Shown: positions 8,171-15,603, counted from the first letter of the stretch. The stretch is DNA of 16,184 bases from JBGPHT01 sp041484525 (GCA_041484525.1 JBGPHT010000174.1:1-16184), one strand, 5' to 3'. Program-made: numbers and translations. The notes: generated from the letters alone by a model not told the origin.

Positions 8171-8935
8171 CTAAATCTCAAACACTACGCTCAGGCACGT
8201 CACCGCGCCTTCGGCTTTCATGAACTCCGAGACATCCACCGGGCGAACGTCCCAGCCCAGGTGCTCGATAATGCTGCGCGTTTGCGGGAAGCACTCGGGC
8301 ATGATCACGGTGCGGCCGATCGTCAGGACATCGGCAGCCCACGGTTCGGCGGCGGGCACGTCCACCACCGTCATGCCTCGAAACGGCTCGGCGTCGACCC
8401 ATGCGCGGTTGATCAGGACGGTCTCCTCCCCCAGCGAACACACGCCCGATTTCAGGTGCAGGCAGCCGTGGACCGGCACCGGCTGCACACGATAGCCGAA
8501 GGGCTCGAGTTCGATGCTCAACTGCGCGATGCCGGCCGCGTTGGTCCGCTCGGATTGGCCTACGAAAATGGTCTTCCCCATCCACAGCACGTCGCCGCCG
8601 TCGAGCGTCGCGGGCTCGCGCATCCATCGCAGGGGGCGGTACGGCTCGATCGCGCGCGCCAGGCTGGCCGCTTCACCGCGGCGCGATTCGGCGCCGGGGC
8701 GCGTCATGACGGCCGCTTCGTCCACCACCACCACCGGGTCTTCGACGAACACGGCATCTGGGTAAGCGGCCTCGGCGGGCAGCTCGATGACGCGCAATCC
8801 CAGGTCGCGGAGGCAATCCTGGTAGCGGCGATGCTGTTCGACGGCGCGGGCGGCGTCGATCTCTTCGCGGTCCAGATACGCCAGCTCGCAGCGATTGATG
8901 GCCGGACTGACATCGCGAACAATCGCGATCCACAT
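8171..8935 (-). CDS. Dimethylarginine dimethylaminohydrolase-like enzyme (amidinotransferase/arginine-deiminase fold)
   Basis: 254 residues from ATG 8935, the usual size for bacterial DDAH. Upstream codons in frame add nothing family-like. Family features in order: E65-D66 in F-V-E-D-P, which grips the guanidinium; E107 and the L-D-G-G-D-V-L motif (111-117); the catalytic H160 in C-L-H-L-K-S-G-V; and the nucleophile C247 in A-V-T-C-L-S-V-V-F near the C-terminus. DDAH hydrolyses N-omega-methylated arginines to citrulline and methylamines in the cytoplasm. Related enzymes of this fold act on plain arginine or other guanidino compounds, so the substrate is inferred. It is not linked here to arginine-deiminase pathway genes. 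The 46-nt gap to the divergent padR gene holds a -10-like TACAAC 7 nt before the ATG and no Shine-Dalgarno, so the mRNA may be leaderless. Confidence 0.82.
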   Translation of the reverse strand: MWIAIVRDVSPAINRCELAYLDREEIDAARAVEQHRRYQDCLRDLGLRVIELPAEAAYPDAVFVEDPVVVVDEAAVMTRPGAESRRGEAASLARAIEPYRPLRWMREPATLDGGDVLWMGKTIFVGQSERTNAAGIAQLSIELEPFGYRVQPVPVHGCLHLKSGVCSLGEETVLINRAWVDAEPFRGMTVVDVPAAEPWAADVLTIGRTVIMPECFPQTRSIIEHLGWDVRPVDVSEFMKAEGAVTCLSVVFEI

Positions 8936-8942
8936 ATTGCAT

Positions 8943-8948
8943 GTTGTA
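8943..8948 (-). promoter_or_regulatory. -10-like TACAAC just upstream of the DDAH-like start
   Basis: On the minus strand TACAAC ends 7 nt before ATG 8935, so a transcript would begin at or next to the start codon. No purine-rich ribosome binding site is present in the gap. I see no good -35 partner. The call leans on two similar cases in this window (12253-12258 and 15438-15443). Confidence 0.3.
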
Positions 8949-8981
8949 CCGCGTTTGTGGCACACTTCCCCTAAGGCATTT

Positions 8982-9323
8982 ATGGGTGAACGATACGGCC
9001 TGCGCGGCGACCTGGTCCAGGGCACGCTCGACATGCTGGTTCTCAAAGCTCTGACGCAGGGCGCGATGCACGGCTACGCCATCGCCGAATTCATTCAGCA
9101 GACTTCGGACGAAGTGCTCCGTGTGGAAGAGGGGGCGCTCTATCCGGCGCTGCACCGCCTGGAGCTGCGCGGCCTGCTGAGCGCCGAGTGGGGCCTTTCG
9201 GAGAATAATCGCCGGGCGAAATACTATCGTCTGACGGCCGCCGGGCGGAAGCATCTAGCCGAGGAGACGTCGAGCTGGAGCCGTCTTTCCGCGGCGGTAT
9301 CACGGGTGATGCAGACGGCCTGA
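8982..9323 (+). CDS. PadR-family transcriptional regulator
   Basis: 113 residues from ATG 8982, supported by CTAAGG (8971-8976) 5 nt upstream. The frame stays open further back, but the added residues are not PadR-like. The fold is the PadR winged helix: L-V-Q-G-T-L-D-M-L-V-L-K-A-L at residues 9-22, G-A-M-H-G-Y-A-I-A, then V-E-E-G-A-L-Y-P-A-L-H-R-L-E-L-R-G-L-L recognition region at about 47-65, the R-R-A-K-Y-Y-R-L-T wing and A-G-R-K-H-L. This is the short PadR type that sits directly before ADOP permeases in Acidobacteriota, and the permease follows after 9 nt. It probably represses its own operon in response to an unknown ligand, possibly the compound handled by the permease. I could not identify a palindromic operator in the short divergent gap. 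Confidence 0.9.
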   Translation: MGERYGLRGDLVQGTLDMLVLKALTQGAMHGYAIAEFIQQTSDEVLRVEEGALYPALHRLELRGLLSAEWGLSENNRRAKYYRLTAAGRKHLAEETSSWSRLSAAVSRVMQTA

Positions 9324-9332
9324 GGGGCGGTC

Positions 9333-12158
9333 ATGAGTTTTGAGTGGGTGCATGCGGTTCGACTTCGGGCGCGCGCGCTACTCCATCGGCGGCGCCTCGA
9401 GCGGGATCTCGAAGACGAGCTTCAGTTTCATCTCGCGGAGCGCGCCGGCCGTGCCCGCAGTGCCGGTCTGCCGGTCGCTACGGCCGATTTGGAAGCGCGC
9501 CGGCATTTCGGCAATCCGACTTACTTCAAGGAGACCTGTCGCGATATGTGGACCATCCGCTGGATCGAAATGCTGTCTCAAGATTTGCGGTTCGCCGCGC
9601 GCACGCTGCGCAAGAGCCCGGGTTTTACGCTGGTCGCCGCGCTCACGCTGGCACTCGGAATCGGCGCCAACACCGCGATTTTCAGCGTGGTGGATGCGGT
9701 CATCCTGCGCCCGCTCCCGTATCCCGATCCACACCGCTTGGTGGAACTGTGGGGCAACGTCAAGCGCGCGAAGGTGGAGCGGCGCGGCGCATCCTACCCG
9801 GATTACGCCGACTGGCGCAGCCAGAGCCAATCCTTCGCCTCCATGGCCGCGTTCGATAACGGCAACTTCACACTCACCGGCGTGGAAGAGCCGGAGCGGA
9901 TTCAAGGCGAGTTTGCGGGCGCCGCGTACTTCTCGCTGCTCGGCGTTTCACCGGTCCTGGGCCGCACCTTCCGCGCGGAAGAAGACCTGGTGGCGCAGCG
10001 CGATGCCGTGGTGATCCTGAGCGATGGATTGTGGAAGCGGCGGTTCGGCGGCGATCCGGGAATCCTCGGCCGCTCCATGCGGTTGGGCGATCGCGAATAT
10101 TCCGCGATCGGTGTCATGCCGCCATGGTTCCGCGGCGTCACCGACCAGGCGGAACTCTGGGTGCCGTTCGTGATGTCGAACTCGGCGCAGGGCCTGGCGC
10201 AGCGCGGCAGTCGCGGCTTCGCGGCACTGGCACGGCTCAAGCCCGGCGTTTCGCTGGCGCAGGCGCAATCCGAGATGGACGGAATCTCCCGGCGCCTGGA
10301 GAAGGCTTACCTCGACACTAACGAGGGCCGCGCGGTGGAATTGAGCCCGCTCGAAACCGAGATCTTCGGCGATCTGCGCAAGCCGCTGCTGGTGCTGCTG
10401 GGGGCGGTCGGATTCGTCCTCATGATCGCGTGCACCAACGTGGCCAACCTGCTGCTGGCGCGATCGGAAGCTCGGCAGCGCGAGATCGCCATGCGCATTG
10501 CGCTCGGGGCAGGCCGCGGCCGCGTGCTGCATCAGCTCACCACCGAGAGTTTTCTGCTGGTGTTCGCCGGCGCCGCCGCCGGCCTCATGCTGGCGCAATG
10601 GGGCGTGAAAGCCCTGATGGCGGCCAGTCCGGTGACGTTCCCGAGTTACATCCATCCGGCCCTCGATCCGCGCGTAGCGGCATTCATGATCGTGATTTCG
10701 GCGGTTGCCGCGCTGGTGCTGGGAATCGCGCCCGCCATCCACGTGCGCTCCGGGAATCTCTACGACTCCTTCAAGCAGGCGTCGAGTCATGCCGCCGATA
10801 GCCGCAGTGGCAGCCGATTCCGCGGCGTGCTGGTGGTAGCCGAAGTGGCGGTGGCGATGCTGCTCCTGGTGGGCGCGGGACTGCTCATCCGCAGCCTTCA
10901 GGAACTGGCCGCGATCCGCCCCGGATACGATCCGGCGCACGTGTTGACCCTGCGGGTGGTTCTGCCGCGCATCGCGCCGCCGACGGCGGCCGCGGGATCG
11001 TCACCGGCGGCGTCGGCTGTAAGATCGTCATCGCCGGCCACTGGATCGGCAGCCGCATCCGCCACGAGATCGTCGCCGGTCGCGCGGTCGTCATCGTCGG
11101 CGTCTCCGGCCGTGGGATCGTCACCCGCGGCGACGCCCCCTCCGGCAGCCGACGCCCGGACCGTGATCGCGGCCAGCGAAGTAGTGCGGCGGATGGCGCA
11201 GATTCCCTCCGTGGAATCCGCCGCCGCTGCTTCCGACATCCCGCTCGGTGGATCGAACGCCATCTTCTATGCCGCCGAAGGCCAGCCTCCGGTGAACGCA
11301 CAGAACCGGCCGCGCGCCTACATCCACCGCGCCAGCCCGGAGTTCTTCCGGACGCTGCACATCCGGTTCACCGCCGGCCGGCCCTTCACCGAACAGGAAC
11401 TGGCCTCCAACGCGCAAGTCGCTATCGTGACCGAAAACCTGGTGAAGCGCTTCTGGGCGGGGCAAGACCCCATCGGCAAGCGCATCAAGGGCGGCCCCGC
11501 GGATTCCCAGGACCCCTGGATTTCGATCGTCGGCGTCGTCAACGAGATGAAGTACCGCGGGCTGCCCAACAATCCCACTGCCGATCCCGATATCTTTCTG
11601 CCGTTCACCGACCGCGCGCGCACATTTTCGCTGCTGATGCGGACCCCGCTCGATCCGGCTTCGCTCGCGCCCTCGGTTCGCAAAGTGCTGCGCGATGCGG
11701 ACCCGACGACGATCGTCTTCGGCGTCTCCACCCTCACCGAACTGGCGTCGCGCGAGACCGCGCAGTCGCGCTTCACCGGGTGGCTGATGGGAATCTTCGC
11801 AGGGACGGCCCTGCTGCTGGCCATGATCGGGATCTACGGCGTCATGTCGTACACCGTCTCCCGGCGCACGCAGGAAATCGGCATCCGCATGGCGTTGGGC
11901 GCCTCGCGATCCGACGTCCTGGGACTGGTCGTGAGCCGCGGCATGTGGCTGATCGCCGCCGGCCTAGCGGCCGGGATCGCCGCCGCCCGGGCGCTCACCA
12001 CCCTCATGGGGAGCATGTTGTACGGCGTAACAGCAACGGATCTGGTCACCTTCGCAGCCGCGGCCGCGGCATTGGCGGCGGTGGCATTCGTCGCCTGCGT
12101 AGTGCCGGCGGCCCGCGCCATGCGGATTCATCCGGCGATTGCGCTGCGGAACGAATGA
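9333..12158 (+). CDS. Acidobacterial duplicated orphan permease (ADOP), MacB/FtsX-type
   Basis: 941 residues from ATG 9333, with GAGGGG 5 nt upstream overlapping the padR stop. Order of parts: a cytoplasmic ADOP leader (L-E-R-D-L-E-D-E-L-Q-F-H-L, about 22-34); the first membrane segment (about 96-125, T-L-A-L-G-I-G-A-N-T-A-I-F-S-V-V); a first MacB-like periplasmic domain (about 130-340); a three-helix FtsX block (about 350-480, with A-C-T-N-V-A-N-L-L-L-A-R-S and E-I-A-M-R-I-A-L-G-A); a transmembrane helix near 500-530; a second periplasmic domain; and a second FtsX block (about 815-940, E-I-G-I-R-M-A-L-G-A-S). It is a MacB-like transmembrane unit with no ATPase gene beside it, hence 'orphan'. 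These proteins are inferred to move lipophilic or peptide substrates. It is longer than I would expect because residues about 555-607 are a Ser/Ala/Pro-rich insert encoded by degenerate repeats, described separately. Confidence 0.92.
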   Translation: MSFEWVHAVRLRARALLHRRRLERDLEDELQFHLAERAGRARSAGLPVATADLEARRHFGNPTYFKETCRDMWTIRWIEMLSQDLRFAARTLRKSPGFTLVAALTLALGIGANTAIFSVVDAVILRPLPYPDPHRLVELWGNVKRAKVERRGASYPDYADWRSQSQSFASMAAFDNGNFTLTGVEEPERIQGEFAGAAYFSLLGVSPVLGRTFRAEEDLVAQRDAVVILSDGLWKRRFGGDPGILGRSMRLGDREYSAIGVMPPWFRGVTDQAELWVPFVMSNSAQGLAQRGSRGFAALARLKPGVSLAQAQSEMDGISRRLEKAYLDTNEGRAVELSPLETEIFGDLRKPLLVLLGAVGFVLMIACTNVANLLLARSEARQREIAMRIALGAGRGRVLHQLTTESFLLVFAGAAAGLMLAQWGVKALMAASPVTFPSYIHPALDPRVAAFMIVISAVAALVLGIAPAIHVRSGNLYDSFKQASSHAADSRSGSRFRGVLVVAEVAVAMLLLVGAGLLIRSLQELAAIRPGYDPAHVLTLRVVLPRIAPPTAAAGSSPAASAVRSSSPATGSAAASATRSSPVARSSSSASPAVGSSPAATPPPAADARTVIAASEVVRRMAQIPSVESAAAASDIPLGGSNAIFYAAEGQPPVNAQNRPRAYIHRASPEFFRTLHIRFTAGRPFTEQELASNAQVAIVTENLVKRFWAGQDPIGKRIKGGPADSQDPWISIVGVVNEMKYRGLPNNPTADPDIFLPFTDRARTFSLLMRTPLDPASLAPSVRKVLRDADPTTIVFGVSTLTELASRETAQSRFTGWLMGIFAGTALLLAMIGIYGVMSYTVSRRTQEIGIRMALGASRSDVLGLVVSRGMWLIAAGLAAGIAAARALTTLMGSMLYGVTATDLVTFAAAAAALAAVAFVACVVPAARAMRIHPAIALRNE
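10995..11153 (+). repeat. Degenerate in-frame tandem repeat inside the ADOP gene
   Basis: Six units start with a variant of GATCGTCA, beginning at 10996, 11023, 11044, 11068, 11086 and 11116. The intervals are 27, 21, 24, 18 and 30 nt, all multiples of three, so the reading frame is kept. Each unit encodes [G/R]-S-[S/A] followed by a Ser/Ala/Pro/Thr/Val run, e.g. G-S-S-P-A-A-S-A-V, R-S-S-S-P-A-T and G-S-A-A-A-S-A-T. In related permeases this point, at the start of the second periplasmic domain, normally holds only a short Y/F-containing helix linker. The insert is probably disordered and periplasmic. Confidence 0.7.
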
Positions 12159-12265
12159 GGCATCCAGGTCTAGTACTGCCAGCGTTCCGGTTGTATCGCT
12201 AAACTAAGCTGATTTCTGCCACCAGGGGCTGGACTCGGAAAGCCACCGGTGTCACAATGTGAAAC
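12159..12265 (+). other. Intergenic gap between ADOP and isomerase-like gene
   Basis: 107 nt. I see no strong terminator hairpin and no Shine-Dalgarno near ATG 12266. The only promoter-like signal is CACAAT near the start codon, which has its own entry. Confidence 0.4.
12230..12258 (+). promoter_or_regulatory. Weak promoter candidate with -10-like CACAAT just before the isomerase-like start
   Basis: CACAAT (12253-12258) ends 7 nt before ATG 12266. TGGACT (12230-12235) lies 17 nt upstream of it and matches four of six -35 consensus positions. This would give a leaderless or nearly leaderless mRNA, in line with the missing ribosome binding site. Confidence 0.3.
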
Positions 12266-13876
12266 ATGCCGGACACGGTAGTCCTAATCGCAAACGGGGA
12301 TCTCCGTTTGTCTGCCAACCAGAGGTGCTGGTCTGCGCAAGCGCGCGCCGAAGAAGCCGTCATGAACGCCATCCGCCGCGAAGGCCGTGACGCCCGCCGC
12401 GGCCACCAGTGCGATCCGGTAAAAGGCCACGGCTTCATCGACAGCCAGAAGCACGGCATGGAGGTCTTCCGCACCATTCCGCCCGAAGCACCGCTGGTGG
12501 TGGTGGAGGCGGTCTGGCAGTACAGCCATCATATTCTGCACGGCCTCTACACCCATCGCGGCCCCATCCTGACGGTCGCCAACTGGAGCGGCGAGTGGCC
12601 GGGACTGGTCGGCCTGCTCAACTTGAATGCGTCGCTCACCAAGGCAGGTATTGCTTTCAGCACGCTGTGGAGCGAAGATTTCACGGATGAATTCTTCCTG
12701 AGCGGTCTGCGCAAATGGCTCGCCGGTCAGGCTGTCGAGCACGATATCAGCCACGTCCGCCCGCTCCGCCCGTCCAAGCTGCCGGCGCAGGCGGTCGAAA
12801 CCGGCGCACGCCTGGCGGCCGAACTGCGCCGCGATAAGGCCATCCTGGGCGTGTTCGACGAGGGCTGCATGGGGATGTACAACGCCATCATCCCCGACGA
12901 GCTGCTGCACCCCACCGGAGTCTTCAAGGAGCGGCTGAGCCAGTCCGCGCTCTACGCCGAAATGTGCCTGGTGACTGACGACGAAGGCCGCGCCGTCCGG
13001 CAGTGGCTGGACCGCAAAGGCATGCGCTTCGTCACCGGGCCCAACCCGGAGACGGATCTCACCGACGACCAGGTGCTGGGCCAGTGCAAGATGTACATCG
13101 CGGCGCTGCGCATCGCGGACGATTTCGGCTGCGACAGCATCGGGATTCAATATCAGCAGGGTCTCAAGGATCTGGCGCCCGCATCCGACCTGGCCGAAGG
13201 TCTGCTGAACAACACGGATCGCCCGCCGGTAACTGCGCGCGGCAATGGCCGGGTGCTGTATGACGGCCGTCCTCTGCCGCACTTCAACGAAGTCGACGAA
13301 TGCGCCGGTCTGGATGCGCTGGTCACCAACCGCGTCTGGACGGAGCTGGGCTACGAGCCCGAGACCACGCTGCACGACGTGCGCTACGGCGAGCCTTACC
13401 GGGTGAATGGCCACGACGAGTTCGTCTGGGTGTTTGAGATTTCGGGCGCCGTGCCGCCGGCCCACCTGATCGGCGGATACGCCGGCGCCGTGAGCGAGCG
13501 CCAGCCGGCCATGTATTTCCGCCTGGGCGGTGGAAGCTTGAAAGGCATCAGCAAACCCGGCGAGATCGTGTGGAGCCGCGTGTTCGTGGACGGCGGCAAG
13601 TTGAAGGTGGATATCGGCCGCGCGCGCGCCATCGAATTGCCGCGCGAAGAAACCGAGCGTCGCTGGCGCATCACCACGCCGCAGTGGCCGATCATGCACA
13701 CCGTGCTCTACGGCATCACGCGCGACCAGTTGATGGCGCGCCACAAGTCCAACCACGTGCAGGTCGCCTATGCGCCCGATGCTCCGTCCGCGAATCTGGC
13801 GCTCGCAACCAAGGCCGCGATGTTCCGCGAGATGGGCCTGGAAGTTTCCGTCTGCGGCACCGAGCACGGCCTCTAA
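12266..13876 (+). CDS. L-fucose/L-arabinose isomerase-superfamily protein
   Basis: 536 residues. The overall build resembles FucI/AraA-type ketol isomerases, which interconvert aldoses and ketoses with a divalent metal in the cytoplasm. Visible landmarks: residues 105-126, N-W-S-G-E-W-P-G-L-V-G-L-L-N-L-N-A-S-L, typical of the N-terminal Rossmann-like part; V-F-D-E-G-C-M-G-M-Y-N-A-I-I-P (196-210), where a metal-binding acid and the conserved G-x-M-G motif would be expected; C-D-S-I-G-I-Q-Y-Q-Q-G (289-299); H-L-I-G-G-Y-A-G (400-407); and H-x-x-N-H (493-497) near the C-terminus, a candidate for the last metal or substrate histidine. Exact catalytic assignments are inferred without a structure. 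No sugar kinase, aldolase or transporter is nearby, so the substrate cannot be guessed. The stop codon overlaps that of the convergent hydrolase gene. Confidence 0.65.
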   Translation: MPDTVVLIANGDLRLSANQRCWSAQARAEEAVMNAIRREGRDARRGHQCDPVKGHGFIDSQKHGMEVFRTIPPEAPLVVVEAVWQYSHHILHGLYTHRGPILTVANWSGEWPGLVGLLNLNASLTKAGIAFSTLWSEDFTDEFFLSGLRKWLAGQAVEHDISHVRPLRPSKLPAQAVETGARLAAELRRDKAILGVFDEGCMGMYNAIIPDELLHPTGVFKERLSQSALYAEMCLVTDDEGRAVRQWLDRKGMRFVTGPNPETDLTDDQVLGQCKMYIAALRIADDFGCDSIGIQYQQGLKDLAPASDLAEGLLNNTDRPPVTARGNGRVLYDGRPLPHFNEVDECAGLDALVTNRVWTELGYEPETTLHDVRYGEPYRVNGHDEFVWVFEISGAVPPAHLIGGYAGAVSERQPAMYFRLGGGSLKGISKPGEIVWSRVFVDGGKLKVDIGRARAIELPREETERRWRITTPQWPIMHTVLYGITRDQLMARHKSNHVQVAYAPDAPSANLALATKAAMFREMGLEVSVCGTEHGL

Positions 13877-14505
13877 CTGTTGCCGCCCAGGAATTCCACT
13901 ACCCGCGGGCCCATATACTCCAGCATATTCAAGAGCTCGTGGTCTGAATCCAGCACCTCCAGCTTCACGTTGGGATGCTTTGCCGCGAATGCCTCCGAGT
14001 AGCACGGACGGATCACGTCGTCGTGCGCACCGTGGAAAATCAGACCAGACTGGCTAAAATCCGGCTCGTCTTCGTACTGGCGCGCGTCCTCGAGCAACTG
14101 ATAGCTGAGTTGCATCGCGCGCTTTTCGCCGTAGTGGAACACTTCCATAGTTCCCGTGCGTCGCCATCGTTCGACCTGTTCGGCGCCCAGATACTCCTCC
14201 CAGCGGCGCGCGAATCCAAGACCGGGAGCGAGCAGCACCACGCGTTCGACCTCCGGGTGCCGCGCAGCGTAGAGCGCCGCCAGGTAGCCGCCCATGCTCG
14301 AGCCCACCAGCGAGACGGGCTGCCCCGCCGCGCGCTCGATCTCGCGAAGTTGGCCGGTGATGGTGAGGTGCTCGAAATCGCCGGCCGCGAGGTCGGGAAC
14401 GTCCACGTGCGCGCCCGCGGCCTCCAGACGGTCGCGAAAGTACCGGGCCTTGTTCGATCCGGGACCCGACGCGAAGCCGTGCAGGTATAAGATGCGCGGC
14501 GTCAT
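13873..14505 (-). CDS. YqiA-like alpha/beta-hydrolase (small esterase/thioesterase)
   Basis: 210 residues, cytoplasmic, no signal peptide. It opens with I-L-Y-L-H-G-F-A-S-G-P (5-15), the oxyanion-region signature of the UPF0227/YqiA group, followed by S-N-K-A-R-Y-F. The nucleophile elbow G-S-S-M-G-G is at 68-73 with S70 as nucleophile. The acid is probably D162 in H-G-A-H-D-D-V-I, and the base H189 in D-S-D-H-E-L-L. The family hydrolyses acyl esters or thioesters of uncertain identity. Its ATG overlaps the stop of the upstream secreted-protein gene by four bases (ATGA on the minus strand), which suggests coupled translation. Its stop (TAG) overlaps the stop (TAA) of the convergent isomerase-like gene within CTAA at 13873-13876. 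Confidence 0.85.
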   Translation of the reverse strand: MTPRILYLHGFASGPGSNKARYFRDRLEAAGAHVDVPDLAAGDFEHLTITGQLREIERAAGQPVSLVGSSMGGYLAALYAARHPEVERVVLLAPGLGFARRWEEYLGAEQVERWRRTGTMEVFHYGEKRAMQLSYQLLEDARQYEDEPDFSQSGLIFHGAHDDVIRPCYSEAFAAKHPNVKLEVLDSDHELLNMLEYMGPRVVEFLGGNS

Positions 14506-15431
14506 TTCTTAATGGGGGCGGCAGCCGGCGGCGGGTCGGGAAGATCGGTGAATTTGATTTCCGTGTCGGCGGTGAACAGCTTGAAGGGATCGTAGCGGTA
14601 GAGATTCTCTGTGAGCAGGCTGCCGTCGATCACGTGGCGATGCACCACCGATGCCGGGGTCAGGAATCCGTGGTTCGACATCATGTAGTCGACAGTGGCT
14701 TCGTCGCGGATCCTGTGGTTCTGCTCGAGGCGCTCCGCCACAGCCTGCACCCGCAGCGGCAGGCCGTCGGATTTCCGCACCCAGAGCGTGCCCTGCAACG
14801 CCTGGCGCAGAGCTTGACGGCCGGCGAACACCAGCGCGCCTTCGGCGTTGGTGGTCTGCTTCCAGACGAAGATGGTGGCGATGTCGGCGCCCATCTGGCT
14901 CTCGCCCATGGGTTGGATTTGCATGCCCTGCATGCCGCGCTTGGTGAAGGCGAGGAGAATCAGGCCGTAATCGGTCGCAACGTCGACCAGGCCGTGCCTG
15001 GCGAAGTCTTCCAGCATGCGCTTGCGCGCGCGGTCGTCGGCCGAATGTACCCCGAGCGAGAGAGCGTGGCGCGCGGCTTCGGGCGACTGCACTTTCTTTC
15101 CATCCACCGAGACCACCTGGCGGAACTCAATGAGGTCGCGCGACTGCGCCTCCTTCAGGACGCCGACGCTGTATTCGGAGACGATCTCCCGCACCTGAAG
15201 TCGCAGCTTCAGGGGTTCGAGGGCCGCCTTGCCCATGCGCGGCCGAAAACGGGAGGGCGGCATCATGGTACGCTGCTCGAGCGTCTCCTGCGTGAGGGCT
15301 TTGGGAGCATTCTGCTGCAGGACTTCGGCCTCTTCGGCAACTCGTGAAAGCAGGTTTTCGAAGGAGGGCTGCGGCGCCTCCTGGAGGGCAAGAAAAGCCG
15401 CCAGAAACGACGTAAAAGCGAGGGGCGGCAT
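14502..15431 (-). CDS. Exported protein of unknown function
   Basis: 309 residues. The N-terminus P-P-L-A-F-T-S-F-L-A-A-F-L-A-L is a short hydrophobic signal-like segment, although no basic residue precedes it. The mature part has an alpha-helical stretch (about 25-60, F-E-N-L-L-S-R-V-A-E-E-A-E-V-L-Q-Q-N) and then a beta-rich region (about 70-290) with repeated alternating strands such as L-W-V-R-K-S-D-G-L-P-L-R-V-Q-A-V. That last strand recalls lipoprotein-carrier-like (LolA/LolB or outer-membrane-lipoprotein-sorting) folds, but I cannot establish this. It ends in a proline/alanine-rich tail and K-K. Similar 'secreted, DUF-type' proteins are common in Acidobacteriota. It forms an overlapping pair with the hydrolase downstream. 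No ribosome binding site is well placed; a TACAAT box lies 6 nt before ATG. Confidence 0.6.
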   Translation of the reverse strand: MPPLAFTSFLAAFLALQEAPQPSFENLLSRVAEEAEVLQQNAPKALTQETLEQRTMMPPSRFRPRMGKAALEPLKLRLQVREIVSEYSVGVLKEAQSRDLIEFRQVVSVDGKKVQSPEAARHALSLGVHSADDRARKRMLEDFARHGLVDVATDYGLILLAFTKRGMQGMQIQPMGESQMGADIATIFVWKQTTNAEGALVFAGRQALRQALQGTLWVRKSDGLPLRVQAVAERLEQNHRIRDEATVDYMMSNHGFLTPASVVHRHVIDGSLLTENLYRYDPFKLFTADTEIKFTDLPDPPPAAAPIKK

Positions 15432-15437
15432 GGACCT

Positions 15438-15443
15438 ATTGTA
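15438..15443 (-). promoter_or_regulatory. -10-like TACAAT just upstream of the secreted-protein start
   Basis: On the minus strand TACAAT (five of six matches to TATAAT) ends 6 nt before ATG 15431, so transcription would begin at the start codon. I see no convincing -35 hexamer 16-18 nt further upstream. Confidence 0.35.
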
Positions 15444-15585
15444 AGGCTCTTTTCGATTTCCGGACGCGGATCAGCGCACCGAATCGCCAGGTGAACCCCA
15501 GATTGCCTATTTAGAGTGAAATCAGAAACTATTTATTATCAGTTAGATGCATGTGCCTGTTCACTTTCGGAAGTTGTCGGCTGAC

Positions 15586-15597
15586 ATATTTCGATGT
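15586..15597 (+). repeat. 12-nt direct repeat, copy 1 (ATATTTCGATGT)
   Basis: The identical 12-mer recurs at 15893-15904. Here ACAT (15584-15587) and ATGT (15594-15597) can pair around ATTTCG. The copy lies just before the upstream promoter candidate. Confidence 0.5.
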
Positions 15598-15603
15598 TTC
15601 CTA

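Noticed and set aside
6402..8174. 590-codon open frame on the plus strand, opposite the TPR gene
   Set aside because: It mirrors the TPR coding frame in high-GC DNA, has an Arg/Leu/Gln-rich composition with no domain, and lacks a start signal.
8936..9046. N-terminal extension of the DDAH-like protein and of PadR across the divergent gap
   Set aside because: The two extensions overlap on opposite strands and add no family-like residues. The starts at 8935 and 8982 match family lengths.
9948..10940. 330-codon open frame opposite the ADOP permease, His/Arg-rich
   Set aside because: Typical reverse-frame artefact of a high-GC membrane-protein gene.
10995..11153. CRISPR array or intergenic-type repeat
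   Set aside because: Unit spacing varies from 18 to 30 nt, there are no unique spacers, and the repeat is in frame within a coding gene.
12159..12265. tRNA or small RNA gene between ADOP and the isomerase-like gene
   Set aside because: No cloverleaf pairing, no TTC-type T-loop motif and no convincing stem was found.
12284..14005. 573-codon open frame on the minus strand, opposite the isomerase-like gene
   Set aside because: Antisense shadow: composition is biased, there is no recognisable motif, and the plus-strand frame has clear family features.
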